A stretch of DNA of 64,000 nucleotides from Phocaeicola dorei (GTDB lineage Bacteria; Bacteroidota; Bacteroidia; Bacteroidales; Bacteroidaceae): contig NZ_CP046176.1 of the NCBI RefSeq assembly GCF_013009555.1, forward strand, positions 1,767,501 to 1,831,500, in the 5' to 3' direction. The notes beneath the pieces are model-generated. The model was not told where the DNA came from and did no database searches. It worked only from the letters and a program-made list of their open reading frames with translations. Positions 55,246 through 62,279 of this stretch are shown piece after piece; position 1 is the first letter of the stretch, and each line of letters opens with the position of its first letter. The position numbers were made by a program, and so were the translations under genes.

Positions 55246-56604
55246 TTATTTGTGGAAGATGATTTTATTTATTTGTTGCTTTGCTAGTGATATAGGGGAA
55301 TAAAAGAAAGAGGAGGCTGTGTCATTAGTAAGTATCATTGCTCTTTTTATGACATGATAGCATAAAAGTAAGTCTAATGCTAATTGAGAATAAACGAACA
55401 CTTCAATATCTTTATAAAATTGTATTAATGTTATAGATAGTACTAGTGCTAATATTGAACTTGAAAAAAGATAACTGCAAAATTGTACATGTTTATTGGT
55501 AGCAATCATAACAACATTACTTGTGTCCCATAAGTTGCGAATAATGGTTAAAAAGCAAAATGAAAAAGCTAGAGAATAGTCAAATGCTATTTTATTATTA
55601 GTCCAAATTTCATAAATAGTCTTTCCAAAGATCATGATAAATATCGTTATGATTATTGTGAGCGGAAAAGCTATGGAGAAAGCCTTTCGATGTAAATTAC
55701 GCATTCTATTAATATCATTTTTTCCATAAGCTATTGAATATTCAGGCCAAATAGAGGATTGTATAATATTAATAATCTTTCTTACAAAAGATGTAAGTGT
55801 TCGGATTGTATTATAGCCTACCATAGCTTCAACTCCTAGAAATTTGTTGACAAGAATGGTAAAACCCTGATAAATCATAATATTGGAAATTGGATATCCC
55901 ATAAATGCTAATGATGGAAAAAGTAATTCTTTAAATAATTTTGTATCATGATATTTCCATTTAGGGGTATATGGAAATAAAGACTGAATTTTGATGAATT
56001 TGTAGAGTACAATACAAATGTCTGATATGACAAACATATATGCAATATAAATCATAGAGTGAAATATTACTATACCAGATATAATAGCTATTAGATTTAA
56101 TATTATATTAATCTGTCCAATCAATATTGCTTTATATGCTTGGGAGGTTGCACGATATATAGAATCTAAAACGGTACCAATCATTTTTATGAATACACTT
56201 AATGTCATTAATAAAAATACACCTTGTGCTATTGCTTCGCTAACGGTATGTAATCCTAATCCCGTTTTTATATTCCATAAAAATAGATAAGTAATACAAC
56301 CCAATAGACTTAGGATTCCAACAAAAAAGATTAGTAATAAATTATTTGTTAATAACGAGCGACAAGTTTCGTATTTTTTTTGAGCATAGTCTATAGAAAA
56401 TCTATTTTGTGTAACAGAATTTAATCCTGCATCTGTCATTCCAAAAATGTTAGCTATCGCCGTCAGTAATATCCAATCTCCATATTCTTCAACACCCCAA
56501 AGGGTAAGAAAAAATGGAACAATAAGGATTTGATTACATAATTGTACACTAAATCCAAATCCACTTGCAAGAAAGTTTTTTCTGATAGGGGTCTTAAGAT
56601 TCAT
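55246..56604 (-). CDS. wzx: Polysaccharide flippase (Wzx-like)
   Basis: 452-residue MATE/PST-type transporter with about 12 membrane helices, starting FLASGFGFSVQLCNQILIVP and containing WGVEEYGDWILLTAIANIFG, the typical Wzx early region (GxxxYG-like), and GIVIFHSMIYIAYMFVIS. Moves undecaprenyl-linked repeat units across the inner membrane. Its presence together with a Wzy candidate defines a Wzx/Wzy-type pathway. First gene after UpxY, separated from it by 368 AT-rich bases. Confidence 0.88.
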   Translation of the reverse strand: MNLKTPIRKNFLASGFGFSVQLCNQILIVPFFLTLWGVEEYGDWILLTAIANIFGMTDAGLNSVTQNRFSIDYAQKKYETCRSLLTNNLLLIFFVGILSLLGCITYLFLWNIKTGLGLHTVSEAIAQGVFLLMTLSVFIKMIGTVLDSIYRATSQAYKAILIGQINIILNLIAIISGIVIFHSMIYIAYMFVISDICIVLYKFIKIQSLFPYTPKWKYHDTKLFKELLFPSLAFMGYPISNIMIYQGFTILVNKFLGVEAMVGYNTIRTLTSFVRKIINIIQSSIWPEYSIAYGKNDINRMRNLHRKAFSIAFPLTIIITIFIMIFGKTIYEIWTNNKIAFDYSLAFSFCFLTIIRNLWDTSNVVMIATNKHVQFCSYLFSSSILALVLSITLIQFYKDIEVFVYSQLALDLLLCYHVIKRAMILTNDTASSFFYSPISLAKQQINKIIFHK

Positions 56605-56972
56605 TATTTTTATTGAATATGAAACTATTAATATTTACTTGTATATATTCTTTAATTATGAGGTGAAAAAAACTGTTTATCAACTAATGGATATTGTTTA
56701 ACATTAGTCATTCTTTTCTTAGAGTTTTATATTCTAAGTGTGAGCGTTACCTCCTGTTCTCTTATTACTATTATGGATCAAACGTTTTTTTTATAAATTG
56801 CTAGATGACAGAGAAAATCTCATTCAAAGTGTATGACAAAAAAATGTATTTATTTTTGTAATATTCTTTTTCATTCTTTCCATACGGAAAAACTAATGTG
56901 AAGAACTGGAAATGATATATCTCTATTTTCTTAATAGTCGGAATATGTGGACTTCCAGATAATCGGAAACTT
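56605..56972. other. 368-base AT-rich gap between upxY and wzx
   Basis: No gene on either strand; in many Bacteroides capsule loci upxZ sits here, and it is absent. No TAnnTTTG element faces wzx, so wzx probably depends on read-through from the upxY promoter. A few A/T runs and weak dyads only. Confidence 0.6.
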
Positions 56973-57473
56973 TTATTTCATCTTCTCCACAAACCCCACC
57001 GGCATATCAACCCCCGCACATCCCAACAAATCCAGTCTCACCACCACTTTCGCCTTTCCATCCACTTCCACCAGTTCTCCTTCCAGTCCCTTTAGCGGAC
57101 CTTTGACCACTCGTATCAATTCTCCCGGAACCAATGGTGCGGCACACATCTCCACCGCCTCGTCCGAATAATCCAGCATAAATTTGAACCGTTCCATTTG
57201 CTCGTCCGGAATCACCGCCGGAGTATGTTCGCCATGCAGCACCATATACCGGCTGATGGCCGACAGCGTGAGCACCTGCGAACGTTCCGCCACATCCACA
57301 TGGACAAAAATCATCATAGGGATAACCACCCGTTCTATTTTCTTTTTCCGGTAAGTCCATTGGCGGATTTCTTCTTGTACAGGCAGGAAGTTTTCTATAT
57401 TCATTGCAGTCAGCCGTTCGGCCGTCTTCTTTTCGTGGTGAAGGCGGACATACGCCACTAGCCATTTTTTCAT
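56973..57473 (-). CDS. UpxY-family transcription antiterminator (NusG paralogue)
   Basis: 166-residue NusG-like protein that in Bacteroides binds elongating RNA polymerase in a capsule-operon leader and prevents premature termination. NGN domain at about 1-105 (WLVAYVRLHHEKKTAERL; RVVIPMMIFVHVD), KOW domain at about 115-160 (PGELIRVVKGPLKGLEGELV). The C-terminal part is well preserved. It is the first gene of the operon, preceded by a clear promoter and a leader of about 110 bases with a hairpin and an ops-like element. A UpxZ antagonist gene is not next to it. The locus letter (UpaY and so on) cannot be assigned. Confidence 0.9.
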   Translation of the reverse strand: MKKWLVAYVRLHHEKKTAERLTAMNIENFLPVQEEIRQWTYRKKKIERVVIPMMIFVHVDVAERSQVLTLSAISRYMVLHGEHTPAVIPDEQMERFKFMLDYSDEAVEMCAAPLVPGELIRVVKGPLKGLEGELVEVDGKAKVVVRLDLLGCAGVDMPVGFVEKMK

Positions 57474-57535
57474 ATTCGGAGGAAGGAAAAGTAATGTTAG
57501 ATGTTATAAAAATTGAAAGAAATGATGCCTCTTAA

Positions 57536-57571
57536 GCACGCTACGCTGTTACCTGTGTCATTCCCAGGTAA
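57536..57571 (-). promoter_or_regulatory. upxY leader: hairpin plus ops-like element
   Basis: In transcript order: TTACCTG-N9-CAGGTAA, a perfect 7-bp hairpin (57549-57571), then CAGC and GTAGCGTGC (57536-57544). GTAGCGTGC is identical to the distal nine bases of the ops element (GGCGGTAGCGTGC) that recruits the NusG paralogue RfaH in enterobacteria. Located between the promoter and a NusG-paralogue gene, it is a strong candidate for the UpxY loading site. Confidence 0.6.
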
Positions 57572-57592
57572 GCTTGTCGTTAAATTCTGATG

Positions 57593-57622
57593 CAAATATA
57601 GACAATATTTTACGATAACAAG
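57593..57622 (-). promoter_or_regulatory. Promoter of the polysaccharide operon
   Basis: CTTG (57619-57622), 18 bases, TATATTTG (57593-57600) on the - strand. Start predicted near 57586. No inverted repeats flank it, so it does not look like one of the invertible capsule promoters. Confidence 0.75.
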
Positions 57623-57673
57623 CTATTTGTTCGCAAAAAATGAAAAAATTAACAAGAATAATACATTTATTCC

Positions 57674-57681
57674 TACTTTTG
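57674..57681 (+). promoter_or_regulatory. -7 element upstream of the small lysine-rich ORF
   Basis: TACTTTTG on the + strand; the -33 region is poor. Divergent from the upxY promoter, with about 50 bases between the two. Confidence 0.45.
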
Positions 57682-57780
57682 TACTTTTTATATTTTAAAT
57701 CATATTAACATCATGGAAAAATCAAGATTTATAAGAAAAATAATGGCAGATTGCAGTTCTTTCAGGAACTGGAGATAGTA

Positions 57781-57948
57781 ATGGTGAAATATCGCCTGTC
57801 CGGTGAAGGATACACCGATGAGGAAATGAGGGTTTTGAAACACATGTGTAAGGATACACTGGCTGATATAAACGAGTTTATGCGGAAAAAGGAGGAAAAG
57901 AAGAAGAAAGAACGGAAAGAGAAGAAAAAGAGGAAAGAAAGGAAATAG
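57781..57948 (+). CDS. Small lysine-rich hypothetical protein
   Basis: 55 residues from the ATG at 57781: VKYRLSGEGYTDEEMRVLKH, a short helical part, then a C-terminal tail almost entirely Lys/Glu/Arg (KEEKKKKERKEKKKRKERK). A TTG ten codons upstream would extend it. No family is recognised. It is preceded by a -7 element and lies at the head of the + strand module next to the capsule operon. The low-complexity tail means it could be spurious, but the first 35 residues have ordinary coding character. Confidence 0.5.
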   Translation: MVKYRLSGEGYTDEEMRVLKHMCKDTLADINEFMRKKEEKKKKERKEKKKRKERK

Positions 57949-57990
57949 GAATAAAATGTAAAAAACACTAAAAGGAAGTCTCCCGGTTAT

Positions 57991-58091
57991 TTGTACACTT
58001 GTGTAATGAATGGGTGTTGTAAATCAATACTTTATGTTTGGTTAGTGTACAATTTTAACTTTTGATTGTATGGGTTTGCAATATACTTTTG
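57991..58091 (+). promoter_or_regulatory. Promoter with operator-like inverted repeat upstream of the primase-like gene
   Basis: TTTG (58061-58064), 19 bases, TACTTTTG (58084-58091): a canonical promoter. Upstream, TTGTACACT (57991-57999) and AGTGTACAA (58044-58052) form a perfect 9-bp inverted repeat, and the first half continues as an imperfect palindrome (TTGTACACTTGTGTAA). The placement just before -33 suits a repressor or activator site. Confidence 0.6.
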
Positions 58092-58101
58092 TTTTCATGG
58101 T

Positions 58102-58122
58102 GGAGGGAAATGCCCTCCTTTT
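58102..58122 (+). terminator. Leader hairpin (possible attenuator) before the primase-like gene
   Basis: GGAGGG-AAATG-CCCTCC followed by TTTT, immediately after the predicted transcription start and 23 bases before the start codon. It has the form of an intrinsic terminator, but the stem is only 6 bp. Confidence 0.5.
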
Positions 58123-58144
58123 GATAATTTAAATTCATACATGA

Positions 58145-60523
58145 ATGGTTTATACCGATTTATGCTCTTTCTATTTCTCGGTGTTTGATGAACATGCCGT
58201 GGATATGACATTGAAAGAGTTTGTGGAACTTCTGCGTGGCGAACGTTGGAAAGCGCAAGTGGAAGAGTATCAGCGCCTGAAGGCTTCGGGCCGGGAGACA
58301 GAGGCCAAGAAATTAAAGAGAAAACTGGCCGCGCTGGTGATAGCCGGGCGTTGCGAAGGGAGCCATGCCGAAACTAATCTGAAGCAGTGGAGCGGGGACG
58401 CCATGCTGGATGTGGATAAATGTAACGGCCGTGTGTCTGAGTTCTTGCAGGTCTTGAAGGACACTCCTTGGGTGAAGGCGGCATGGCGCAGCGTTTCGTA
58501 CGACGGGCTGAAGCTGGTGGTGCGTGTGGAAGCAGAGAGTGTGGACGAGTATCGTCTGGCATACGCGTTGGTGGCATGGCACGTGGCGCAGCTTCTTGCC
58601 TTTCCCTGTGACATGAGTTGCAAAAATCCCACCCGTCCTTGCTTTGCGTCGTATGATCCGGAAGCTTTTTTTCGTCCGGATACCGAAGTTTTTCCCTGGC
58701 GCCGCTTTGTGACGGAGCATCCCGACAGGGTGGGGGAGATTCTGGCAGAGTTGAAAGTGAAGACCCCGGCAAGTGCATCCAAGCCTCTCGTTGCGGCTTC
58801 GGGCATGCTGCACACATTCTTCAACGAGTTCTTGGCGCAGAATCCCTTTGTGGATGGCAAAAAGAATGAGTTTTTGTTGAAGCTGGGACGTATCGCCCGC
58901 TATAAAGGAGTGGGGGAAGAAGAGTTGGTCCGGCTGAAAACGCTGGCGGTGGAAAGGCTGGCGGGTATGGGGTGTGCCGCCGGGGATATACCTCCGCGCA
59001 TAGACTCCGGATACCGGTATGCCGACATGAACAAGGGTTCCGAAACACCTGCTTCCAGGGCTCACAAGGCTCAAGGCTCACTTAGGCGGTATTCTGATTC
59101 CGGCGAAGAGGGTGAAGAGGCTGAAATAGAGAAACTTGAGGCTGACAAATTGCGCCGCAATGTTCCGTGTCTTCCGGATGAACTGTTCGACCGTTTGCCC
59201 GACTTTTTGAAGCGTGGTTTGACACACGTCCGCAACAAGCGCGAGAGGGATATTCTGTTGCTCTCCATGATTACCAACATCAGCGGTTGTCTGCCGGGGG
59301 TGAGGATGAATTATGGAGGAATGGTTTATTCCGCCGATCTCTACCTGGTGGCTTTAGCCGGTTCGGGCAGAGGAAAAGGGGTGATGCAACTGGCGGCAAT
59401 TCTGCCCGCAGCCATTCAGGGGTATTACGATGAACTGAACAGGAAGGATGAGCGTGAGTACCGGCAGAAATTGCTGAAGTGGAATCTGGAGGAACGGCTT
59501 GCCGCTCAGGAAAAGAGGGTTCCCGATTTGGACCAATGCCCGGAGATGCCGGTAGAACGCATCCTGAAGGTGGCTCCCAATATTTCGAAAAGCCAGTTGA
59601 TATTGGCTTTGGAGGCGGGTGGATCGGTCGGCTTGGTGATGAATGCCTCCGAGCTGGATATGATAAGTTCTGCCATGCACCAGGAGTATGGAAAACATGA
59701 TGATGTGATGCGTGCCGCCTCCCAGCACGAGGAGGTGTCTTCTTATTTCAAGACGGATCACCGGCTTGTTATTGTGAGTGATCCTCATCTGGCATTATGT
59801 GCTTCGGGCACTCCCGCCCAGTTGCATAAATTTATTTCTTCGCTGGAGAATGGGATGTACAGCCGTGTGGCTTTCTATGTGGGACAGGCCCCCTGGGAGT
59901 ATAAGTCTGCCAATCCCGGCAAAGTCCGGCTGGATATGCGCGCTTATTTCAAAGGGATGGGCGAGGAGCTGCTGCGTATGTTTATCTTTCTCTCCGGATC
60001 GTCTACCGAGGTGATTTTCACCGAGGAACAATGGAAAGAGCATACGGAGCGTTTCAGAACGTATCTGCGTGAGGTAGTGGCGGAAGATGATGATTCTCCG
60101 GGTGCTATTGTGCTGCGCCACGGACTGATGATGTCTCGTATTGCCATGGTGCTGACTGCATTGCGTAAGTGCGAGCCGCAATGGAATACATCGGAGTGGA
60201 AATGTTCGGATGAGGATTTCCGTACGGCCATGCAGATAGTGGATGTGTTGCTGGAACACAGTTTGCTGCTTTCCACTTCCATGGATGATACTGCCGGAAG
60301 AATCAGGCCGGTAAAGGCTTTTTTCAAACTGCGTCCCATCTTGAGAACAATGCCGCGTGAGTTTACATATTCGGAGCTGATGGCGGCTGCCAATGAAGCA
60401 GGGTTGCCTACAGCATCCGTGAAACGTTATTTGTTGCGTTTGGTGTATTATCAAATCGTTGAGAAAGAGGATGGTAAGTATAGAAAGACCGGTAAGTCTT
60501 GGCCTAAATTACCGCCTAAGTGA
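58145..60523 (+). CDS. VirE-N/DUF3987 primase-helicase-like protein
   Basis: 792 residues. N-terminal BT4734/VirE_N domain (about 1-200): TLKEFVELLRGERWKAQVEE, VIAGRCEGSHAETNLKQWSG, then DAMLDVDKCNGRV and YDGLKLVVRVEAES, a primase-related fold. C-terminal DUF3987 ATPase-like domain (about 340-700): LLSMITNISGCLPGVRMNYG, a P-loop-like ALAGSGRGKGVMQ (about 409-421), and LVIVSDPHLALCASGTPAQL. The end (about 730-792) looks like a winged helix. Such proteins occur in phages and next to capsule loci in Bacteroides, always with DUF4248, HU and amidase genes. The activity is unproven. It is not a pseudogene: no frameshift is seen. Confidence 0.85.
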   Translation: MVYTDLCSFYFSVFDEHAVDMTLKEFVELLRGERWKAQVEEYQRLKASGRETEAKKLKRKLAALVIAGRCEGSHAETNLKQWSGDAMLDVDKCNGRVSEFLQVLKDTPWVKAAWRSVSYDGLKLVVRVEAESVDEYRLAYALVAWHVAQLLAFPCDMSCKNPTRPCFASYDPEAFFRPDTEVFPWRRFVTEHPDRVGEILAELKVKTPASASKPLVAASGMLHTFFNEFLAQNPFVDGKKNEFLLKLGRIARYKGVGEEELVRLKTLAVERLAGMGCAAGDIPPRIDSGYRYADMNKGSETPASRAHKAQGSLRRYSDSGEEGEEAEIEKLEADKLRRNVPCLPDELFDRLPDFLKRGLTHVRNKRERDILLLSMITNISGCLPGVRMNYGGMVYSADLYLVALAGSGRGKGVMQLAAILPAAIQGYYDELNRKDEREYRQKLLKWNLEERLAAQEKRVPDLDQCPEMPVERILKVAPNISKSQLILALEAGGSVGLVMNASELDMISSAMHQEYGKHDDVMRAASQHEEVSSYFKTDHRLVIVSDPHLALCASGTPAQLHKFISSLENGMYSRVAFYVGQAPWEYKSANPGKVRLDMRAYFKGMGEELLRMFIFLSGSSTEVIFTEEQWKEHTERFRTYLREVVAEDDDSPGAIVLRHGLMMSRIAMVLTALRKCEPQWNTSEWKCSDEDFRTAMQIVDVLLEHSLLLSTSMDDTAGRIRPVKAFFKLRPILRTMPREFTYSELMAAANEAGLPTASVKRYLLRLVYYQIVEKEDGKYRKTGKSWPKLPPK

Positions 60524-60556
60524 GCCCTGAGCCTTGTGAGCCTAAAATACTGGTAA

Positions 60557-60660
60557 AAAAGGTCCTGTTGTTTTCAAAAAACAACAGGACCTTTCCGGTA
60601 AAACAACAGGGGATTTAAAAAAAACAACAAGGTCTTTCGAAGTAAACAACAGGTCCTTTG
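60557..60660. repeat. Tandem 21-23-bp units led by a perfect 17-bp palindrome
   Basis: AAAGGTCCTGTTGTTTT (60558-60574) and its complement (60578-60594) form a hairpin with a 3-base loop. The right arm is also the first of four direct units starting AAAACAACAGGACC, AAAACAACAGGGGA, AAAACAACAAGGTC and TAAACAACAGGTCC (starts about 60578, 60600, 60621 and 60643). Same core as at 2626 and 26790. It lies just downstream of the primase-like stop, so the hairpin may also terminate transcription. Confidence 0.7.
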
Positions 60661-60673
60661 GGAAGCGTATGTC

Positions 60674-60904
60674 CTAAGGCTCTCCCAGATGCCTCACTAT
60701 GATTGCCACTTCATGCTTCAGAAAGCTGTGGCGGAATTTGTTGTAGCCCGCTTCGTTTAATTCTTCCTGCAGCAGCATATTTCTCCGCATCCAGCGATAT
60801 AGGGTTTGCAGGGCTGCCGCAGCGGTCCGTCCGGGGCTATATAATTCTGCCAGTTCCGCTTTGTCATACGCTCTGATAATGAATGCTTTTTCTTCTTGGT
60901 TCAT
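60674..60904 (-). CDS. DUF4248 family protein
   Basis: 76-residue helical protein: FIIRAYDKAELAELYSPGRT, then LQTLYRWMRRN and the basic, Arg/His-rich C-terminal half. This matches DUF4248, a small family restricted to Bacteroidetes and found between the VirE-N/DUF3987 gene and the HU gene. The AELYSPGRTAAAALQTLYRW segment is compatible with a helix-turn-helix, so a DNA-binding regulator is possible, though unproven. It is oriented against its neighbours. Confidence 0.82.
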   Translation of the reverse strand: MNQEEKAFIIRAYDKAELAELYSPGRTAAAALQTLYRWMRRNMLLQEELNEAGYNKFRHSFLKHEVAIIVRHLGEP

Positions 60905-60979
60905 GTTCTTTTATCTGTTTTGATTATAGAGTAAAGATACACAAAATGTCCTTGTTTTCCTACTCTGCCTGTAAGTTAT

Positions 60980-61054
60980 TCTCGACATTTCTCGACAATG
61001 TTCTACGGCTCTCTACCAATGTCGACACAGGGCTTCCGCTTCATCGTATCTTTG
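60980..61054 (+). promoter_or_regulatory. HU-gene promoter with TCGACA-type operator repeats
   Basis: TCTCGACA occurs twice (60980 and 60990), and AATGTCGACA follows at 61019. TCGACATT/AATGTCGA are exact inverses about 30 bases apart. A -7 element TATCTTTG lies at 61047-61054; no TTTG at -33, which would fit an activated or repressor-controlled promoter. Confidence 0.5.
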
Positions 61055-61152
61055 TAGTGTAATCAAAAGTCAATCATAGCCGGCTTAGTGATTAATAGTT
61101 GATTGTCAGTGTGTTTCTTAATTTAAAAGTTTTAATTTTTAATTTTAAAAGT

Positions 61153-61581
61153 ATGGGAAGAACAGTTTCTTATTCGGTAGTAAAGCGTAATAATCCGCTT
61201 GATCAGGATGCGGTGCCTAAGTTTTATGCACAAGCTCAGGCCAATGGCCATGTAGAGATTCGCGAAATGGCGGATCGTATTCAGAAGACCTGTACGGTGA
61301 CGCGTGCGGATGTAATGGCTGTGCTTGTTGCTTTGGAGGATGTGATTATGGAGGCTCTGGAAGGGGGTGAGATTGTAAGGCTTGCCGATCTGGGCACTTT
61401 CCAGATAGGTCTGAGCGGAAGAGGTGCGGAAACGGAGGATACGTATGATGTGTCGATGATTAGAAAAGCGCGTATCAATTTCCGTCCGGGTATTGCGCTA
61501 AGCGGTATTCTGGCAGCACTGAAATATACGAAAGTGGATAAATTGCCGGTGAAAACGAAGGAGGAGCAAAAACCTGCTTAA
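61153..61581 (+). CDS. HU-family DNA-binding protein (long Bacteroidetes type)
   Basis: 142 residues from the ATG at 61153 (an ATG 18 codons upstream would give a hydrophobic non-family leader). HU/IHF-like fold at about 25-110: TVTRADVMAVLVALEDVIME, EIVRLADLGTFQIGLSGRGA, then INFRPGIALSGILAALKYTK. Bacteroidetes have a distinct group of such proteins with an N-terminal VKRNNPLDQDAVPKFYAQAQ extension, nearly always beside an amidase gene. Likely a nucleoid-type or regulatory DNA-binding protein; the partner DNA is unknown. Confidence 0.88.
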   Translation: MGRTVSYSVVKRNNPLDQDAVPKFYAQAQANGHVEIREMADRIQKTCTVTRADVMAVLVALEDVIMEALEGGEIVRLADLGTFQIGLSGRGAETEDTYDVSMIRKARINFRPGIALSGILAALKYTKVDKLPVKTKEEQKPA

Positions 61582-61623
61582 GTAGGTGGCGGACAAGTGT
61601 TTAATTTAAAAAAAAACTGTAGA

Positions 61624-61725
61624 ATGAAAGGTAAATCTGTTTGGAGCACTATTTTGAAAGTGGTGATTGCAGTAGCTACGGCTATTGCGGGTGTAGTAGG
61701 AATCAGCTCGTGCATAGGAGGATGA
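61624..61725 (+). CDS. Smalltalk-family micro-protein
   Basis: 33 residues, KGKSVWSTILKVVIAVATA followed by IAGVVGISSCIGG: a basic N-terminus, one hydrophobic helix and a Cys near the end. It matches the small family that annotation pipelines call smalltalk, located between the HU and amidase genes. Its stop codon overlaps the amidase start as ATGA, giving translational coupling. A holin-like or lipidated-peptide role is speculation. Confidence 0.75.
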   Translation: MKGKSVWSTILKVVIAVATAIAGVVGISSCIGG

Positions 61726-62171
61726 GAGTGATTAATCTGATTGTTGTCCACTGTTCCGCCACAAAGGCGGACAGGGACTTTACCGAACAGGATTTGGAGG
61801 TGTGCCACCGCAGGCGTGGAATGAACGGACCCGGATATCATTTTTATATCCGTAAGAACGGGGATATAAAAACAACCCGTCCCATAGAGAAAATCGGGGC
61901 GCATGCGCGTGGGTATAATGCGCAGAGTATCGGGATATGCTATGAGGGGGGAGTCAGCGAGCGGGGCAGGCCGGCGGATACGCGGACGGTGTGGCAGAAA
62001 CATTCATTGCGTGTACTGGTCAGGGCGTTGCTGGTGGATTATCCCGGTTGCAAGGTTTGCGGTCATCGGGATTTAAGTCCGGATTTGAACGGAAATGGTG
62101 AGATAGAGCCTGAGGAATGGGTGAAACAGTGTCCCTGTTTTGATGTTTCAAAAGAAAAGTATAGTAAATAA
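61722..62171 (+). CDS. N-acetylmuramoyl-L-alanine amidase (Amidase_2)
   Basis: 149-residue zinc amidase of the T7-lysozyme/PGRP-like fold. Zinc ligands: His in LIVVHCSATK (about 5-14), His in KVCGHRDLSPD (about 113-123) and Cys in QCPCFDV; substrate region GPGYHFYIRKNGDI and GAHARGYNAQSIGICYEG. No signal peptide, so export would need a holin-like partner, or it acts in the cytosol or after lysis. The start at 61722 overlaps the smalltalk stop; an apparent longer frame from 61641 is not a real N-terminus. Confidence 0.9.
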   Translation: MRVINLIVVHCSATKADRDFTEQDLEVCHRRRGMNGPGYHFYIRKNGDIKTTRPIEKIGAHARGYNAQSIGICYEGGVSERGRPADTRTVWQKHSLRVLVRALLVDYPGCKVCGHRDLSPDLNGNGEIEPEEWVKQCPCFDVSKEKYSK

Positions 62172-62190
62172 TATTTATATATTAAAACAT

Positions 62191-62256
62191 AATAAGACTA
62201 ATTCTCTTCTGAATTTGTTAAAATATTAACGTTCTAGAAAGAGGATTAGTCTTATT
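62191..62256. terminator. Long stem-loop between the amidase and the Wzc-like kinase
   Basis: 18-bp arms AATAAGACTAATTCTCTT (62191-62208) and AAGAGGATTAGTCTTATT (62239-62256) with a single mismatch; flanking T-runs on both strands fit a shared bidirectional terminator for the convergent genes. Confidence 0.8.
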
Positions 62257-62279
62257 TTATTATGTAATTAATTTTGAAA

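Noticed and set aside
57007..57465. 152-codon frame overlapping upxY on the same strand
   Set aside because: Gly/Arg/Ala-rich out-of-frame reading of the UpxY gene without family resemblance.
57474..57720. Invertible (phase-variable) capsule promoter
   Set aside because: No pair of inverted repeats flanks the promoter; only short direct similarity (CAAGCT) is seen.
58270..60454. Antisense frames inside the primase-like gene
   Set aside because: Low-complexity shadows opposite a gene whose sense product has clear domains.
61641..61721. N-terminal extension of the amidase reading frame
   Set aside because: The sequence encodes the smalltalk micro-protein in another frame; the amidase family starts at the ATG at 61722.
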